Assembly (NCBI GenBank): GCA_035772785.1
Contig: JAOCPU010000034.1
Location: 248,001-312,000 of the forward strand
Source of the DNA: Phlebiopsis flavidoalba
Lineage: Eukaryota > Basidiomycota > Agaricomycetes > Polyporales > Phanerochaetaceae
Length of the DNA stretch: 64,000 nucleotides
Direction: 5' to 3'
In this document: positions 35,552 to 47,266 of the stretch, piece by piece
Position numbering within the stretch: position 1 is the first letter of the stretch
Layout of the letters: every line of letters begins with the position of its first letter
Translations under genes and position numbers: made by a program
Notes under the pieces: model-generated
Told to the model about the DNA's origin: nothing
Seen by the model: the letters and a program-made list of their open reading frames with translations, nothing else
Database searches by the model: none

Positions 35552-36317
35552 CTGAAGCCCGTTCCATAGTCTGGCTCGCGTTGGGACCCAAGCAGCTTTG
35601 GGTATGGCTTTCTGCGCTACTTTCCCGCTTGCGGAATCGAGTCTGTAGGATACAGACGAAGCTCGCCATAGACATTGATCGATATTTATGTGGTTTATTT
35701 CTGTTATCGTAGTTCTATCAATACACTTCTGCTTATGGTATCGGGACAAACCTGGCGTCGTGCGCACTAATGAACCGTTTATCGCATTCCGACATTGTTT
35801 CGTGCTTGCAAAGATGCGGAACGTTCTAGATTGTTGGGTTTGTCGTGATTGAAGTTGTCGAAAAGCAATTGTTGCAGCTTCTACTTGGTGAAAAGTATCC
35901 GGAGCCTATTTAATATACACGGAGGAATAGTGAGACAGAGTACGAGAGAAGAGAATGAACCGAAACCAATGAGAGTAACGAATCTTGCTAGATCTCAGCA
36001 GATTGGATGGCAAGAGGAGTTAGGAAACAGCCGAAGAGAAGTGAAACAATCATAAGTAGACACGTGCTACAGAGTTGAATGACCGTGCCAAGAAATGGAA
36101 TACGGTTGAGGGTCTGAGTAATAAATATATCTACAATCGCCAATGGGCGGAAGGAAGGTGAGGACGGAAGGGTTGGCGACCACTTCTACTTGGCGGGAAT
36201 ATGTGTGGTCCGCGCACAAGGAGAGCTAAGGTCCGAATAAATATTGGGTTTGCGGGTACCGGTCCGAACGCCGAGACGATGCGACGGGGCGGATGAGGGA
36301 TAAACGCAGAAATGAGG
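35552..36317. other. intergenic region
   Basis: This is the 3' flank of GTPase D and of the convergent minus-strand gene ending at 36318. Moderately A-rich, no gene seen. Confidence 0.45.
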
Positions 36318-38429
36318 CTAACAGACAGTTGGTAATAAAAAATTGCCAGGGCCGATGTTATACAGTGAAGATTGGGGCACGACGGTGAGGAGACGTTCTA
36401 AGGGAGAAGGCTTGAGGTTGGCTATACGGAGCTCTTGACCAGGTCGATTTCCTGCCCCGAGGCCGCCGCCTGGAGACCCGACGCTTTCGCGCCCTGGCAC
36501 GGCACTTACGCCGTGACCGAGGCCATGGTGCTACCTCGAACAGCTTCCGCCCAACTTTTGCGCGTAGACTCGAAAGCTTGTTTGACAGAGCCGGACGTGG
36601 CGGGCGAGGGCGAGACGTTGAGATAGTCGTGCAGGTTGAACGAGCCCATCGGTGAGGGGGCCGTCATAGAAGCAGGACGTGGCTCTGATGATATCGGGAC
36701 CGAGGCAGATCGCTCGAGGGGCCGCGAACGCGTTGGGAAGTGGTGGACGGGGAGAAGGGGAATGTCTCCTGGAGCGAGGGGGTCCGAGGGATCGTTATTG
36801 GGCTGTTCTACCCTCGCGCCGCGAGCGTTGGGGTTGAGAGGAGACGACGGTATGGCGGACGGCCCTGCCAACGCGTCGCCGCTGATGGAGGGCGCGGAAC
36901 CGTAGGCACTGCCGCCTTCTCGCCGTAACAGCTTGTTAGAAGGAGTGTTGCGCCATCCCCAGCAGGCTGACCCGACCCAGAAACAAGACTCGGCCCGTAA
37001 GACCACGGCTCCCGCTGAGAGTACCGAATGCCGCCATGTCCTTGGCGTCTCTGTCCTTAGAGTTGGAAGGGCGGACCGGGGACGGAGGTGGCAAGGAAAA
37101 GCATGAGATCCGCCGCTTCTGTGTCGCTCGGGGGATGGGGAGTGGTTTGAATTGTTCGGCCTGCTAATCGCGTGTGTGAGAGGCCTTCGGCGTTGTGCTC
37201 CCCACGTGGGGCAGGCTTTTGGGTACGAATGTGGCGACTGGAGGATGGCGGTGCTACTGCGAAACGCGCAAACCGTGTCATCAAACTGTCACATCTCGAC
37301 CAGACGTCCCGGGGATAGGCGCGGTCGTCCGCGTCGAGCTCTGGGCGTAGTGGGAATAGGAATGTGTTGATCCGCCCTCGGACCCCGCAGACATGCTTTG
37401 AGCGCGGCGAGGATGCGGACGCGGACACAGATGGGCGAGAATGTAGGAGTCCCGACGTGAGTGTAGCCGCGCTGGCCCCTTCATATCGTCGTCGTTTTCG
37501 ACGAAATCTTCAGAGCCCAAAGTGCTCTGAGGGGTGACGATCCGACTTGAGGACGCGGGCTTCGCGCTTCTTGCCCTTGACATCCTTCCTAGGCCTTGGT
37601 CCTGGATTGACCGCCGAGCGGTTGTACGCGCAGATTTTTCCCCCTTTCGGTGGAGGGGTGACTGGGCGAGGTTTTCGTCGGCGGGGGGGAACGGGCGGGT
37701 CCTGGGGATTATGGATCGTGCGTGCGCGCTTAGAGGGCGGAGAGGTTGTAGGAGCGAAGAGTACAAGCTCTGCGTCGCAGAGGCAGAGACGGGCGGAGGT
37801 GGGGGCCATCGTCCCCTTGCGGCTTACGCCCCCCCCCTCGAGGAGTTTGCGGAGGTCATTGCGCTATTCCCCTGCGTCGCGGGGTTTTGTTGTAGTGCCC
37901 ACCGCTGTGCTTGGCGATAGGCGATTTGGGTATGATAGATTTGTGTTTGAGTCTGTATTTTTCGAGGTCATGGATATTGTTTGTGTGCGAGGTTGTGCGT
38001 TGCCTTGAAAGTGGCGTATGTTAGGCGTGTTCTGAGTCCACGAGCGAGCTGCGGAGACAGACGTGAGTACAGGGATCGGAATGTGCTTGAATGCGGGACT
38101 CAAACCTGCGCAATTTCTGCGTTGGCAAAAAACTTCTGTACGACCCTTTTCGCTCTTCTGCGGAGTTGTCGTCCCCGTTTCTCGATGCGATGGACGATGT
38201 CGAAGGTGGGAGTGCGCCCTGCCTGGAGGAACTGGGGCGCGGGCGATGGCGTGTGGTAGTAGACGAGGAAGGCGTCGCCATTTGCGACGATGTGTACCGC
38301 GGGTTCAGTGCTCCCTGTTCTTCTTGCCGCTTTAACGGTGCTCGTCGTGGTCGTCGTAGACGTTGTCGAGAAAGATGGGACGCGGTCGACGCGACGCGCC
38401 CCCGGTACGGCGCATTGATTACGCAACAT
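36318..38429 (-). CDS. hypothetical low-complexity protein
   Basis: Reading starts at an ATG at 38429 (MLRNQCAVPGARRVDRVPSF) through a Ser/Thr-rich segment and AVHIVANGDAFLVYYHTPSP, then NGDDNSAEERKGSYRSFL. A Ser/Pro/Arg-rich middle covers 37950-37300 (for example PPVPPRRRKPRPVTPPPKGG, SEGGSTHSYSHYAQSS). The C-terminal part has SFNLHDYLNVSPSPATSGSV and FESTRKSWAEAVRGSTMASV (36660-36510). A GTAAGT intron (about 36424-36508) then joins to ANLKPSPLERLLTVVPQSS and the stop at 36318. Composition suggests a mostly disordered protein. The HDYLNVSPSP block is the most constrained-looking part. No domain recognised. Indels change the frame near 37320 and 37560. Confidence 0.5.
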
Positions 38430-38590
38430 TCCCAGCTCATCACGTGTGCGCAATTTAGCCCATTTCTGCCCAGCTTGCTCTCATTCTTCGCCCAAACTGT
38501 AGCACTTCGGATAAAAATCCCATTAGATTTTTCTCCCCTGTGCCAGGTATGGCAGTTTCCTCTCAAAATCGGTGCCTGCGGAGGTATTTA

Positions 38591-38988
38591 CTGTAGTTTT
38601 TTTCGACCAAAGCAGGGACAAGGGTGTGACCGTGACGCGAATGAACCAAAGCGGACGACCGGCCCAGCGGGCTGTGACCCGTGACAGTGACCGGAATTTT
38701 GAACCGGACGTGACGTGTTTTGGCCCTCAAAAGGGTGATGTCCATGTACGCTTCATGGGTTTACCTACCACAAATGTCAAAAAACGAGCCCATTTGTTTA
38801 TTATTGTAACAAAAGTCGCATATTTCGCGCGTTTCTCCTTCCGCGCCGCAGGCGCCCAAAATTGATGCGCACCAAATGGAGTGTCACATCCGGACCAGCC
38901 CCCTTGTGACCTGTGACACTGTGCACAGATCGGTGCCCCGAGGGGGGTCTGTGACGCGTGATCGTCCGCTCTGGTCGAAAAACTACAG
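38591..38988. mobile_element. MITE, 398 bp, TA target duplication
   Basis: Terminal inverted repeats read CTGTAGTTTTTTTCGACC on the left and, on the reverse strand from the right end, CTGTAGTTTTTCGACC, differing by two Ts, with partial similarity continuing about 10 bases further. The dinucleotide TA flanks both ends (38589-38590 and 38989-38990), the target site of Tc1/mariner/pogo elements. Inside, TGTGAC-type motifs recur near both ends (about 38625, 38675, 38903 and 38950), as subterminal transposase sites often do. There is no transposase frame, so it is non-autonomous. Confidence 0.75.
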
Positions 38989-39484
38989 TATGCTATTGTC
39001 TCACGCCCGATTCCCCCGATACTGATCACGGAGCTACCGGATCCTCGATTTCCGCCGCGGAGAGAACGCTTTGATCTTGTTCCAAATCGTGCAGCTCAGC
39101 TGCGATGCTACCTAGCTCTTCATTTCAGCCTTGAGCTGTGTTAGTGCGCCCCCTTATAATAATCTCAGGCTGTGTTGCCCGCCATGAGCCCGGAGACATC
39201 TTCCCGTAGCCTCGGGGGTAGCTTGGAAAATTAAGAAGCCACGACACGTAGTGTCATGACGATCCAAAGCTTATATCACGTCATCAATGTCCTGTGTAAG
39301 CGGGGACTTCAACGATAGGAGTAGGCTGTCGACCTGTTGATCACGACTCTTAGGCTTTATTATCGACAAATCCTGACGCAGACGATATTCCAAGCGGAAA
39401 TGGAGCAAGTTTCTAAATAATACAAACATCGAAAATCCATGAAAATCCAGAAGACAATCGTAAAGACCCGCGTTATAGGGAATC

Positions 39485-41234
39485 TCATACTTTAGCGTGA
39501 TCCTCCTTGACATCCTTGACTACTTCATCCTCATCCACCGATATCCTCTCAGCTGCAGCCTTGAGCTCCTCAACAGTCAATGCACGCTTGGGACCCAACA
39601 GGAACCTCCCTCCAGGCGCGTCCTGAATGGCACGTACGACGGGCTCATTCTCAAACAGAAGATACCGAATATCCTCGAGTGCGTATCCCTTGGTCTCAGG
39701 GCAAGAAGAAGTACGCCCATGCTGCCTATTGCCATGAGCAGGCAGAAGACGCCGAAGACGAGGAACGTCCCGTAGGTGATGTGTTGTTGAGCATGATAGG
39801 GGTTCAACTTCGAGACGGTGAACGAGAAGAGCCAGTTGACGCCGATCGCGACGGAAAGCGCGGCGGCGCGGACGTGGTTCGGGGCGACCTCTGCGGCGAC
39901 GGACCCATGGCAGGGGTCCCCAGCCAATGCAGTAGAAAACGGCGTAGAGGTATACGGCGACGAGGGAGACATAGGATGCGGGAACGACGGTTTTTCTCGG
40001 GGTGGATGCCGGAGAAGCCGCCAATCCAGAGCATCATCAAGCATTGGGCCTAGCCCACCGATGATGAGGCAGCGTTTCCTGCCGAGGCCTTCGACGGCAA
40101 ATGCGAGGACAATGGCGACCGAGATCGTCTTCACGACGCCGTATACGCCAGTCGCGAGAAGGCCGGATGTGGTGCCCGACACGCCGAGGTTTGCGAAGAT
40201 CGTGGGGGAGAAGTAGTTGATGGCGTTGGTGCCCGTGGCCTGCTGCCAGAACATAACGAGAGAGGGAATGAAGCAGCGGAGCGCGGTCGTGCGGGATTCG
40301 CCCATCATGCGAAGCTGTTTGAGGAGGGGTGTCTTCTCCTTGCCCTCGAAGTCAGCCTTGATCTCTTCGATGGTGGAGAGGATGCTGGGGTCATCGTGGT
40401 GTGTGCCGGAAGCGCGAGCGAGGGATCGGGCGGCGCGGGACATGTGTCCGTGCTCGACCAGCCAGCGGGGCGACTCCGGCTGGAAGGCCATGAGGACAAC
40501 GAAGACAACTCCAGGAACGAGCTGGACGATGAGCGGTAACCGCCACTGCATGTTGTCGGTTTCCGTCAAAGTCTTTGCTGACACTGTAGTTTTGACCCAG
40601 ACTGTAGGAATAGCTTTGAGTCAGGGACAGCGACAACCCATATAATGAAACGAAACTTACAACTCAACATGATTCCGACGTTGTTTGCCAGCTGGACCAT
40701 ACCAGTGCAGCGACCTCGAATCGACTTTGGTACGCACTCCGAGACGTACGACGGTACCAGCGCGGAGACCATGCCAACTCCTAACCCGGCAAAGAAACGG
40801 CTGAAGTAAAAGACGCTAAGAGCAACGTCCACGGAGCTGCCGAGGCCCACGATGCACTGAATTGCACTACCAATGAGATAGATGAAACCAGATGCAATCA
40901 GTGTAGGCTTCCGTCCGAACGTGTTGGACAAATATCCCGTGAACAATGCGCCGAAACTGTGAAAGAATCCGTCAGTGGCCGGAGATCAACCAAGGGGATG
41001 CATGAAAGACGTACAAGCATCCTCCTTGCAAAACAGCTACAATGTTGCCCGACACGTTGGCTTCAGCCGAGCTGCTGAGCTTATCGAATCCGAAGTAGCT
41101 CTTAAAGGATGGAAGGGCAAGCACGCCGCCGATGAGACCGATGTCCCAACCGTAGAAGATGGACCCCATGGCCGCGGAAGCTGCGATGGCATAGGCATTG
41201 GACGGTAGCGAGCAGCCTCTGCGAAGTATCCCAT
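39485..41234 (-). CDS. MFS sugar/quinate-type transporter
   Basis: A proton-coupled major facilitator of the sugar porter family in the plasma membrane; the substrate cannot be read from sequence. The ATG at 41234 begins MGYFAEAARYRP, then NAYAIAASAAMGSIFYGWDI and LIGGVLALPSFKSYFGFDKL. After an intron (about 40960-41012) come FGALFTGYLSNTFGRKPT (loop 2-3 motif), FFAGLGVGMVSALVPSYVSE and VPKSIRGRCTGMVQLANNVG. An intron near 40600-40670 precedes MQWRLPLIVQLVPGVVFVVL. QPESPRWLVEHGH, FWQQATGTNAINYFSPTIFA and SLVAVYLYAVFYCIGWGPLP follow, then AAEVAPNHVRAAALSVAIGV. CPETKGYALEDIRYLLFENE matches the family's C-terminal PETKG signature before the stop at 39485. About twelve hydrophobic segments fit the family. 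At least four single-base frame jumps occur (near 41200, 40030, 39900 and 39690), which looks like sequencing error because the protein is well kept on both sides. Confidence 0.85.
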
Positions 41235-42380
41235 GGCGGATCGAGGGATGAGAGGAAAGGGGTAGAGATCTGGGTCAACGTCCTACGCTGTTTAGACCGT
41301 CGTGCCTTTATGTCTGAAGCAAAGGGGTGAGTGAAATCGACCGGATTAACCGGGCACCGAGCGGGGAAGCCTGAGCTCGTCGTGTACTGCCCACGGGGCC
41401 CCACACGGTCGATCGCAAAAAAATGCACTAAAATTCTTTAAGCGGTGGAGTACCCGAGGAGCAAAACCGATGTTCCACAAGACAAAGGGGTCGGGCGATG
41501 GTCCGTGGCGTATCAAAAGCGTGCGAGCGCCGGAACTGAGTCGAGACAACGAGCGTTGTGGCGGCAGGAGGTTTGGCCGTGTGCCTTGTGACCTCCACAG
41601 GCCCTCCGCGGGCCGCTCGAATTTGACAGAATTTGACCAGTAAAATCGTAATGCTTGGCGAAACCTCCGTCCTTCGGCTCTTTTTCGGTCCGCACCCGCT
41701 CTCAGAGTCGACGTCAAGCCTCGCTGCTGAGCACCCCACCACTCACACCGCCGGAGCCGTGCCTGTTTTGGAGGTGCTAGTGGCTGACGGATTGCGGACC
41801 GGTAAACCGAAGCCCCTTGGACGATGGTGAATTTTGCTCAAGATCGTGCCCACGGAAACCGAGATGGAATGAAATTTTAATGAATCCAAGGCTGAACCAA
41901 GGCATCGAATGAGATTTCACGCCGGCACCAAATCTACGCCCGTCGTAACTTACCGCACTCTGGCGCGGGCTGGCTTTCGAGAAATTCAGTCCCACATGTG
42001 CTTGACAAGTCCACGTCTGTTGATGTTCAAGCTCCAGCTGCAGGCAGACATGACGTTTGTGGTTCCTATCAAAAACCTGGGGGTGCGTGAGTGGAGGCGT
42101 AAACTGATGTGATGTCCGAGTGTTTTGATTCGTCGACGCTTCAAGTTCGTCATCATCACGAGTAAGTACAGGTAACTACTGGGTGTGTAACAAGCTGCTT
42201 ACTGGATAAGCCAGTTCCGAATCACACTCAATGACTGTGTAACAGACGCCTAGTAGGCTCGAGTAAATAATCCGTGGCGCAGCAAGCTGCCTTGCATCCG
42301 AATCTCACCTCTCACTGCTGATTCTTTCCTTTGCAACCACACGCATTATCGAATAATTCTAGTCTATTCACTTGTCATAC
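41235..42380. other. divergent intergenic region
   Basis: Shared upstream region of the transporter (minus) and the cytochrome b5 gene (plus). Open frames on the minus strand at 41346-41742 carry no motif. No promoter element stands out. Confidence 0.4.
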
Positions 42381-43262
42381 ATGGCTTCATATCTTCGCAG
42401 CTGGTTACCCTCGCCGTGGGCTCCATCCGAGCCCACCCTCGAAAAACACCCACAATCGTCTCTGAGTCTCCAGAAGATGACGACGACGACGATACTGCGA
42501 CAATCCGGGGGGACGACGACAGCGACGAGCCGCCAGCCTTTCCCAGTCTAAACAGTGCTCAGCGTGCTGGCTCAAGTAACGCATCTTCTGCGTTACCCTC
42601 GCCTTCTCAGCGACTCGGATCGAATGCCTCCCCCGCCTGTGCCCAGCTTGGCTGTAAGAGCTCCCTGGCGTCCCTGGCCCATCCAGCTCGCTTGGCGTTC
42701 CATCAAGCCGAGGGGCTCTAGCCCCTCCGCCGTCCACTACCAAAGCACCAGCTAAGAAGTCGCGGAAAGTGGCGTTCGTTGGCACCCGGACACGGTCCCG
42801 CTTGACTGGGCCAACCTCAAGAAGTCAGGGCAAGATCTTCGAGTGCGTTTTTCTTACCCTAAAGTTCGGTGTGGAAGCTCACCGTGTATTTTCTTGCCTT
42901 AGGGGGGTGGGGCTCTCTGCAACGAATAACCCCATCTCAGCTCAAACAGCACAATACAAAGGAAGACGCATGGTCAGCCTTCAATGGCAAAGTGTACAAT
43001 ATGACTTTGGTACCTTCCATATCACCCCGGTGGCGAGAAAGAACTCATGCTGTGGCTGGACGAGACGGTACGCTACAAAAGCTATTCTGTGAGTTAGCTA
43101 CGTATCTTGAACTTTGCCTGCTCCGCTGACAACACTGCAATACTAGCCCTCACACACGGGTGGGTTAACGTGGATTATATGTTAGACGAATGCCTCGTAG
43201 GCTTCCTAGTCCCCGAATCATTAGCGCATTGTATTTCCCCATCAGCGGGCTTAAAGAGATGA
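42381..43262 (+). CDS. cytochrome b5-type heme-binding protein, Irc21-like
   Basis: Small soluble cytochrome b5 domain proteins of the Irc21/Cyb5r4 N-terminal type bind one heme between two His. The ATG at 42381 begins MASYLRSWLPSPW. An acidic, Ser-rich linker follows (ESPEDDDDDDTATIRGDDD), then APAKKSRKVAF. The heme domain starts TPSQLKQHNTKEDAWSAFNG (about 42920-42985) and KVYNMT. In the third frame YLPYHPGGEKELML (about 43011-43052) carries the first heme-ligand His in HPGG, and AGRDGT follows. A GTGAGT intron (about 43089-43146) leads to THGWVNVDYMLDECLVGFLV with the second ligand His, and VPESLAHC before TGA at 43260. Frame jumps near 42435 and 43010 are single-base homopolymer-type indels. 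Both heme ligands are present, so the gene is probably functional. Confidence 0.8.
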
Positions 43263-44152
43263 TGACATGAAGTAGAATACGACATAGATTGATACCCTAT
43301 TTAATCCTTAATATCGCTCCTTCTTATACACTGGTGGCTTCTTGTGCTCGACCTGTCAAACTTCTCGAGGACCCTTCAAAAATGTTTGGTGAAGTCGTGC
43401 AGGCCACAAACTCATCATCAGGCGCTTATATGCGGCTAGAAGAAACCGTCCCTGCGTGGATAACTTTCGCCCGCCCTTCCAACTCTGCTCTCTGGAACAC
43501 CTATCTCGACGACCTGATGCAATTACTCAAGATATAATACCTATTCCGGAATGCAAACATACTTGAACGATCGTTCATCTGGCGGCCAAGAACTCGTCAT
43601 CTTCGAGTTTTTCTACGCATCCGTATCGGCGGTTTTCGGGGATCCAGATACCAAAAGCGAGGATTTAGTATAAGAGGACGTGGGGCGTCGTATCAACGCG
43701 GAAGTGGGTCGTGGTATAGCAGGAATACAGTCAAGGATGAGCCACTAGGAGACGCACTCGCCCAATCTTTGCTATCGCGCCTTGGAACCCAGCTCGGATT
43801 CGCTCTTGCACCGACTTAGCCCTGGGAAAGACACGCTCGGTGCACCGAAGGATATTGAGATGAGCTTCAGCAGTGAGCTGCGAGTAGGCCGAACGGATCG
43901 CGAGGCAGAAAATCGGGAGTCAGATAGTTGTCGCGAGCTCGAGAAATAATTCTCCACAGCAGCCTGCAAAACACGAGTTGACGGTACGCCGCATATATCT
44001 CACTAAATCCGCTACTAATTGGAATCTGGACAGGCTGACGAGCTAATTGCTTCTGCACTCGCTCAGGGAAAGCAGACAGCTCTCCGTAGCAAACATGCTT
44101 CGAACGGACCGGAGGTCGAAGTCACCAGCCTCTGAGGCTGCAAGTCGATGAC
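43263..44152. other. unresolved region
   Basis: A plus frame at 43289-43537 (IAPSYTLVASCARPVKLLED) is open with a protein-like composition but no recognised motif or start context. Sequence 43550-44150 may include the 5' part of the next gene. Confidence 0.3.
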
Positions 44153-46828
44153 TTGTCTGGCGACAGACGATCGTGTGAAGAGATACTGTCTCCTCCTACA
44201 TCTGTATCCAGGCACGGCGCCCCTCCTGCTGCTGCTATCACTGTGCGCAGGCTGTCCCGGCCGCCTACCCCAGCGTCCTCCGTGTCAGAAAAACGTAGAC
44301 AGAGCCATCTCTTGTTGAGCAAGCGAGAAAGCTATTCATCCCCGTTATCATCCAAAACGCGCGTTTGCGAAATCCGGAAATGGATCCCGAGGAGCTTCGA
44401 GAAGAAGAAGGTCGTGTCGCTTGTCACGGACGAGCAGTGCCTTGCCGTTTTTGTGAAACTATCTCAAGAAGGCACGAGACGCAGGCGCAAAGAAGGAAAT
44501 GAAGGACGCAGCGGATAATAGTGGTGACTGCCCGCCTTGGCCTCATTTGCTGACATTGTTTTGGGGTCGGGAGCACTGCCGCGAGTAGTCAGACTGAGGT
44601 GGCCTCGCCGCGATGACGGAGAGAGGCTGTAAAGCAAGTCAGTTGATGAAAAAAATGGACACTTTTTTTGCGAAGTTAGGAGCGGGGACACCCGACTCCA
44701 ACGCAGACAGCTCGGGAATGAAGCGGCAGGAGGGAGCCTACTGCGGAGAGTGGGAACGAACTATCACGACCAACCAAGGTCTTGCGAAGAACAACCTTTG
44801 ACGGCAACCCACACATCCGCCGCCTACTCAGAATCCCGCCCCACTGCCCTGGGCGGGCTGCGAGTCTTGACGGGTCTCGGCCGGCTTCTCCATTGACGAC
44901 AAGGGACCTCCCAAAGCTCCCAAAGCCATGCGCAGGGCTTCCGCACTCTGTGTCAGGAGAACACCCTCATCTAGTCTAACATCCTGTCCCCTCCCCCGAG
45001 AAGATGCAGCAGGGAAAACCTCGAAGGTAGAAACTTCACAACGACTGACTTGTCTCCAGGGAACGCGGCCGAACCGCGTGGGATACGCGGAAAATATGAG
45101 CCATACGCCTTTTATTGCGGCAAAAATCTTCAGAGACGCTGAGCTCCCCCGCTGTAATTGGGGCTGTTCTCAAAATGTCCAGGATCCAGTCGGGGTCGTC
45201 GGATATGGACATTTGACGACGATTCTTCTTCGCCTCCGAGGAATACAGAACAACTACCATCGTCTTCTCGCCCCTCAATGACGGACGCGTCGCTGGCTGG
45301 ACAGAGCCGCTTAAGTCCCTACCACCCAGCCGCAGAGGTGACGTCTCAACATCGTTCCCCTACCCCCATCATTGGCCGATCCGAGGATGTCAATATGATA
45401 CCCCATCCTCCAACAATCGTTTGCGCGGATGCAGGAATCTCCCCTATGGCCTCCGCGCAGGAGTCTTCATTAGACCGGAGCAGGATTGCATATAACGCCG
45501 AAGACGGGCCTCTCGCTTCTCAATCTTCACCTGCGTATGCAGAAACACAGGTCTCGCCTCAGACGAACATGTCACCGGTATCAGGCCCGACGCCGATGGC
45601 GAAGGATCACCCGTTGCAGAGTAGCAATCAGGGAAGAGAGTATTGTCACACCTGTGATGTCGATGCGAAACTTGGATATATCAACACCGAACGCTTCCGC
45701 TGACATCAATGGGGAGGGAGGGAGTTACAGAGTGAGGTACCTATCATTATATCTACCGAAGGTCAGTCATCGGGAGACAGTAGTCGAGTTCCAGAGGAAA
45801 CGTCGAACAGAAGAGAATCAAGCGTGGCGTTACCGTCTGTAGATGTTCAAAAAAGCCATCTCCGAGTCTAAATGTCTCGAAGCCTCAGGCGGACCTAGAA
45901 GTCAAGCTCGAAATGAGTGGCAAGCCGGAGAAGGACCCTGTCCATGCGATCTCCGCGCCACTCATGGACCAGTCGTCCATAGACGCCACACCTCCAACTG
46001 CAGCTGCAACTTCAATCTCGTCGTCCCCGCAGGCTTCCCATCTGGCTGTTGAGGGATCGTCTCTATTGACGCCAGCCACTGTTACTCCAGAGGCCTCGCT
46101 AATTGATGTCCAGATGGCAGTCGATGAGCAATTACCAACGGCGCTGGCAGGTACATCATCTCAGGTCCTCAATTCGCCTGCTCTGGGATTCAGCTCCACT
46201 ATAGTAGTTGCGCAGAAAACAGGCACCTGTAGCGTCGACTCCTTCCCTATCTCTACCTTGTCTGTGCTTTGTGGAAGTCGGCAAGCCCGCCCCGCAAGTC
46301 TCAACACTGACCTTCAACGTGGATCCAGAAACCGCTGCGGCAGCTGGCCGCTGGAGTGCACGGGCGAAGCAATTCGAGTGCGTAACAGAGCGCTTGCTTA
46401 CATGAAGTCGATCTGATCTATCTTAGCCCTTCGGCGTCGCATGTCATGTTTCGTTTGTTGTGTTTTGCGCACTGCAGACGTTGAGAAAAGCGGCTGCGGA
46501 ACTTCCGACCGCATCTCCTGAGGAATTTGCATCGGAGATGTGGCGTTTGCAGACCACATGGCCTCGGCGGGGACAGTTGCTCTTAGAAGTGAACAGCGAG
46601 ACGGAGGCGCAGGGCAACTGGCTTCCAAAGCATTTGGTATGTTCTTGTCATTTCAACAACGGGTCCAGAATTTACCTAGGACGCAGGGACCCAAGGACGG
46701 ACCCCATTGATCTCACGCCTCACATCGTCCCTGGCGAGAACACCGTCCGTGTTATTCAACTCGCGGCCCTGGCGGATCGTCTGTTCATCGTTTACGCTGG
46801 CATACCACCCAAGAAGGAACACAAATAA
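44153..46828 (+). CDS. hypothetical Ser/Pro-rich protein with conserved-looking C-terminal domain
   Basis: The long N-terminal part is Ser/Pro/Thr-rich and probably disordered, with stretches such as LSRPPTPASSVSEKRRQS (about 44250), SSSRPSMTDASLAGQSRLSP (about 45260) and SSPQASHLAVEGSSLLTPAT (about 46020). The C-terminal 130 or so residues look folded: STLTFNVDPETAAAAGRWSA (about 46300-46360), an intron (about 46379-46479), LRKAAAELPTASPEEFASEM, WPRRGQLLLEVN and PIDLTPHIVPGENTVRVIQL with LADRLFIVYAGIPPK before TAA at 46826. The last block recalls a beta-sheet segment seen in many Agaricomycete hypothetical proteins, and faintly PINIT-type folds of SUMO ligases; I do not assign it. The true start is uncertain, and a fusion of two genes cannot be excluded. 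Confidence 0.45.
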
Positions 46829-46919
46829 TGATCTTATCAACTTCACAAGCTGGAGTCGATATGATAGTAGTAAGACCTAGTTGGCATTATCTCTTTTTGC
46901 ACATTCATTTCCCTCATTC

Positions 46920-46952
46920 TTGACGCATATTTGACGCATGTTTGACGCATTT
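46920..46952. repeat. three tandem 11-bp repeats
   Basis: Units TTGACGCATAT, TTGACGCATGT and TTGACGCATTT follow each other directly, about 90 bases past the stop of the preceding gene. The conserved core TTGACGCAT occurs at exactly one helical-turn spacing, which could suit a protein binding array. Confidence 0.6.
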
Positions 46953-47266
46953 CTGTCCTCACATCTGATTTATTCATATACGTATTTATGGTCCATCGCT
47001 GATCATTTTTACCGAACACCCGACGTTCAACCTCCGTCGGCATCAATAGCATCTTGTGTCCTCATCGAGCGTTTCCGTAAAGACTGAATCTACAGTTTGA
47101 CATGGATTGTCAGGACCGTTGGACCCAAAGGTTATTTGCGCCAACGAGCTGGTTCGTAGGCGTCTAGCCGCGATACGGAGTCAGATTGAGTCTGAACGAC
47201 TTTGTCAACTCACAGGAGGTCCACGATTCATTCTAACCTCACCAGGACCATCTGCTACGGTTTAAA

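Noticed and set aside
40583..40600. ACTGTAGTTTTGACC, similar to the MITE terminus
   Set aside because: It falls at the start of a transporter exon that encodes a normal family segment, with no partner repeat nearby.
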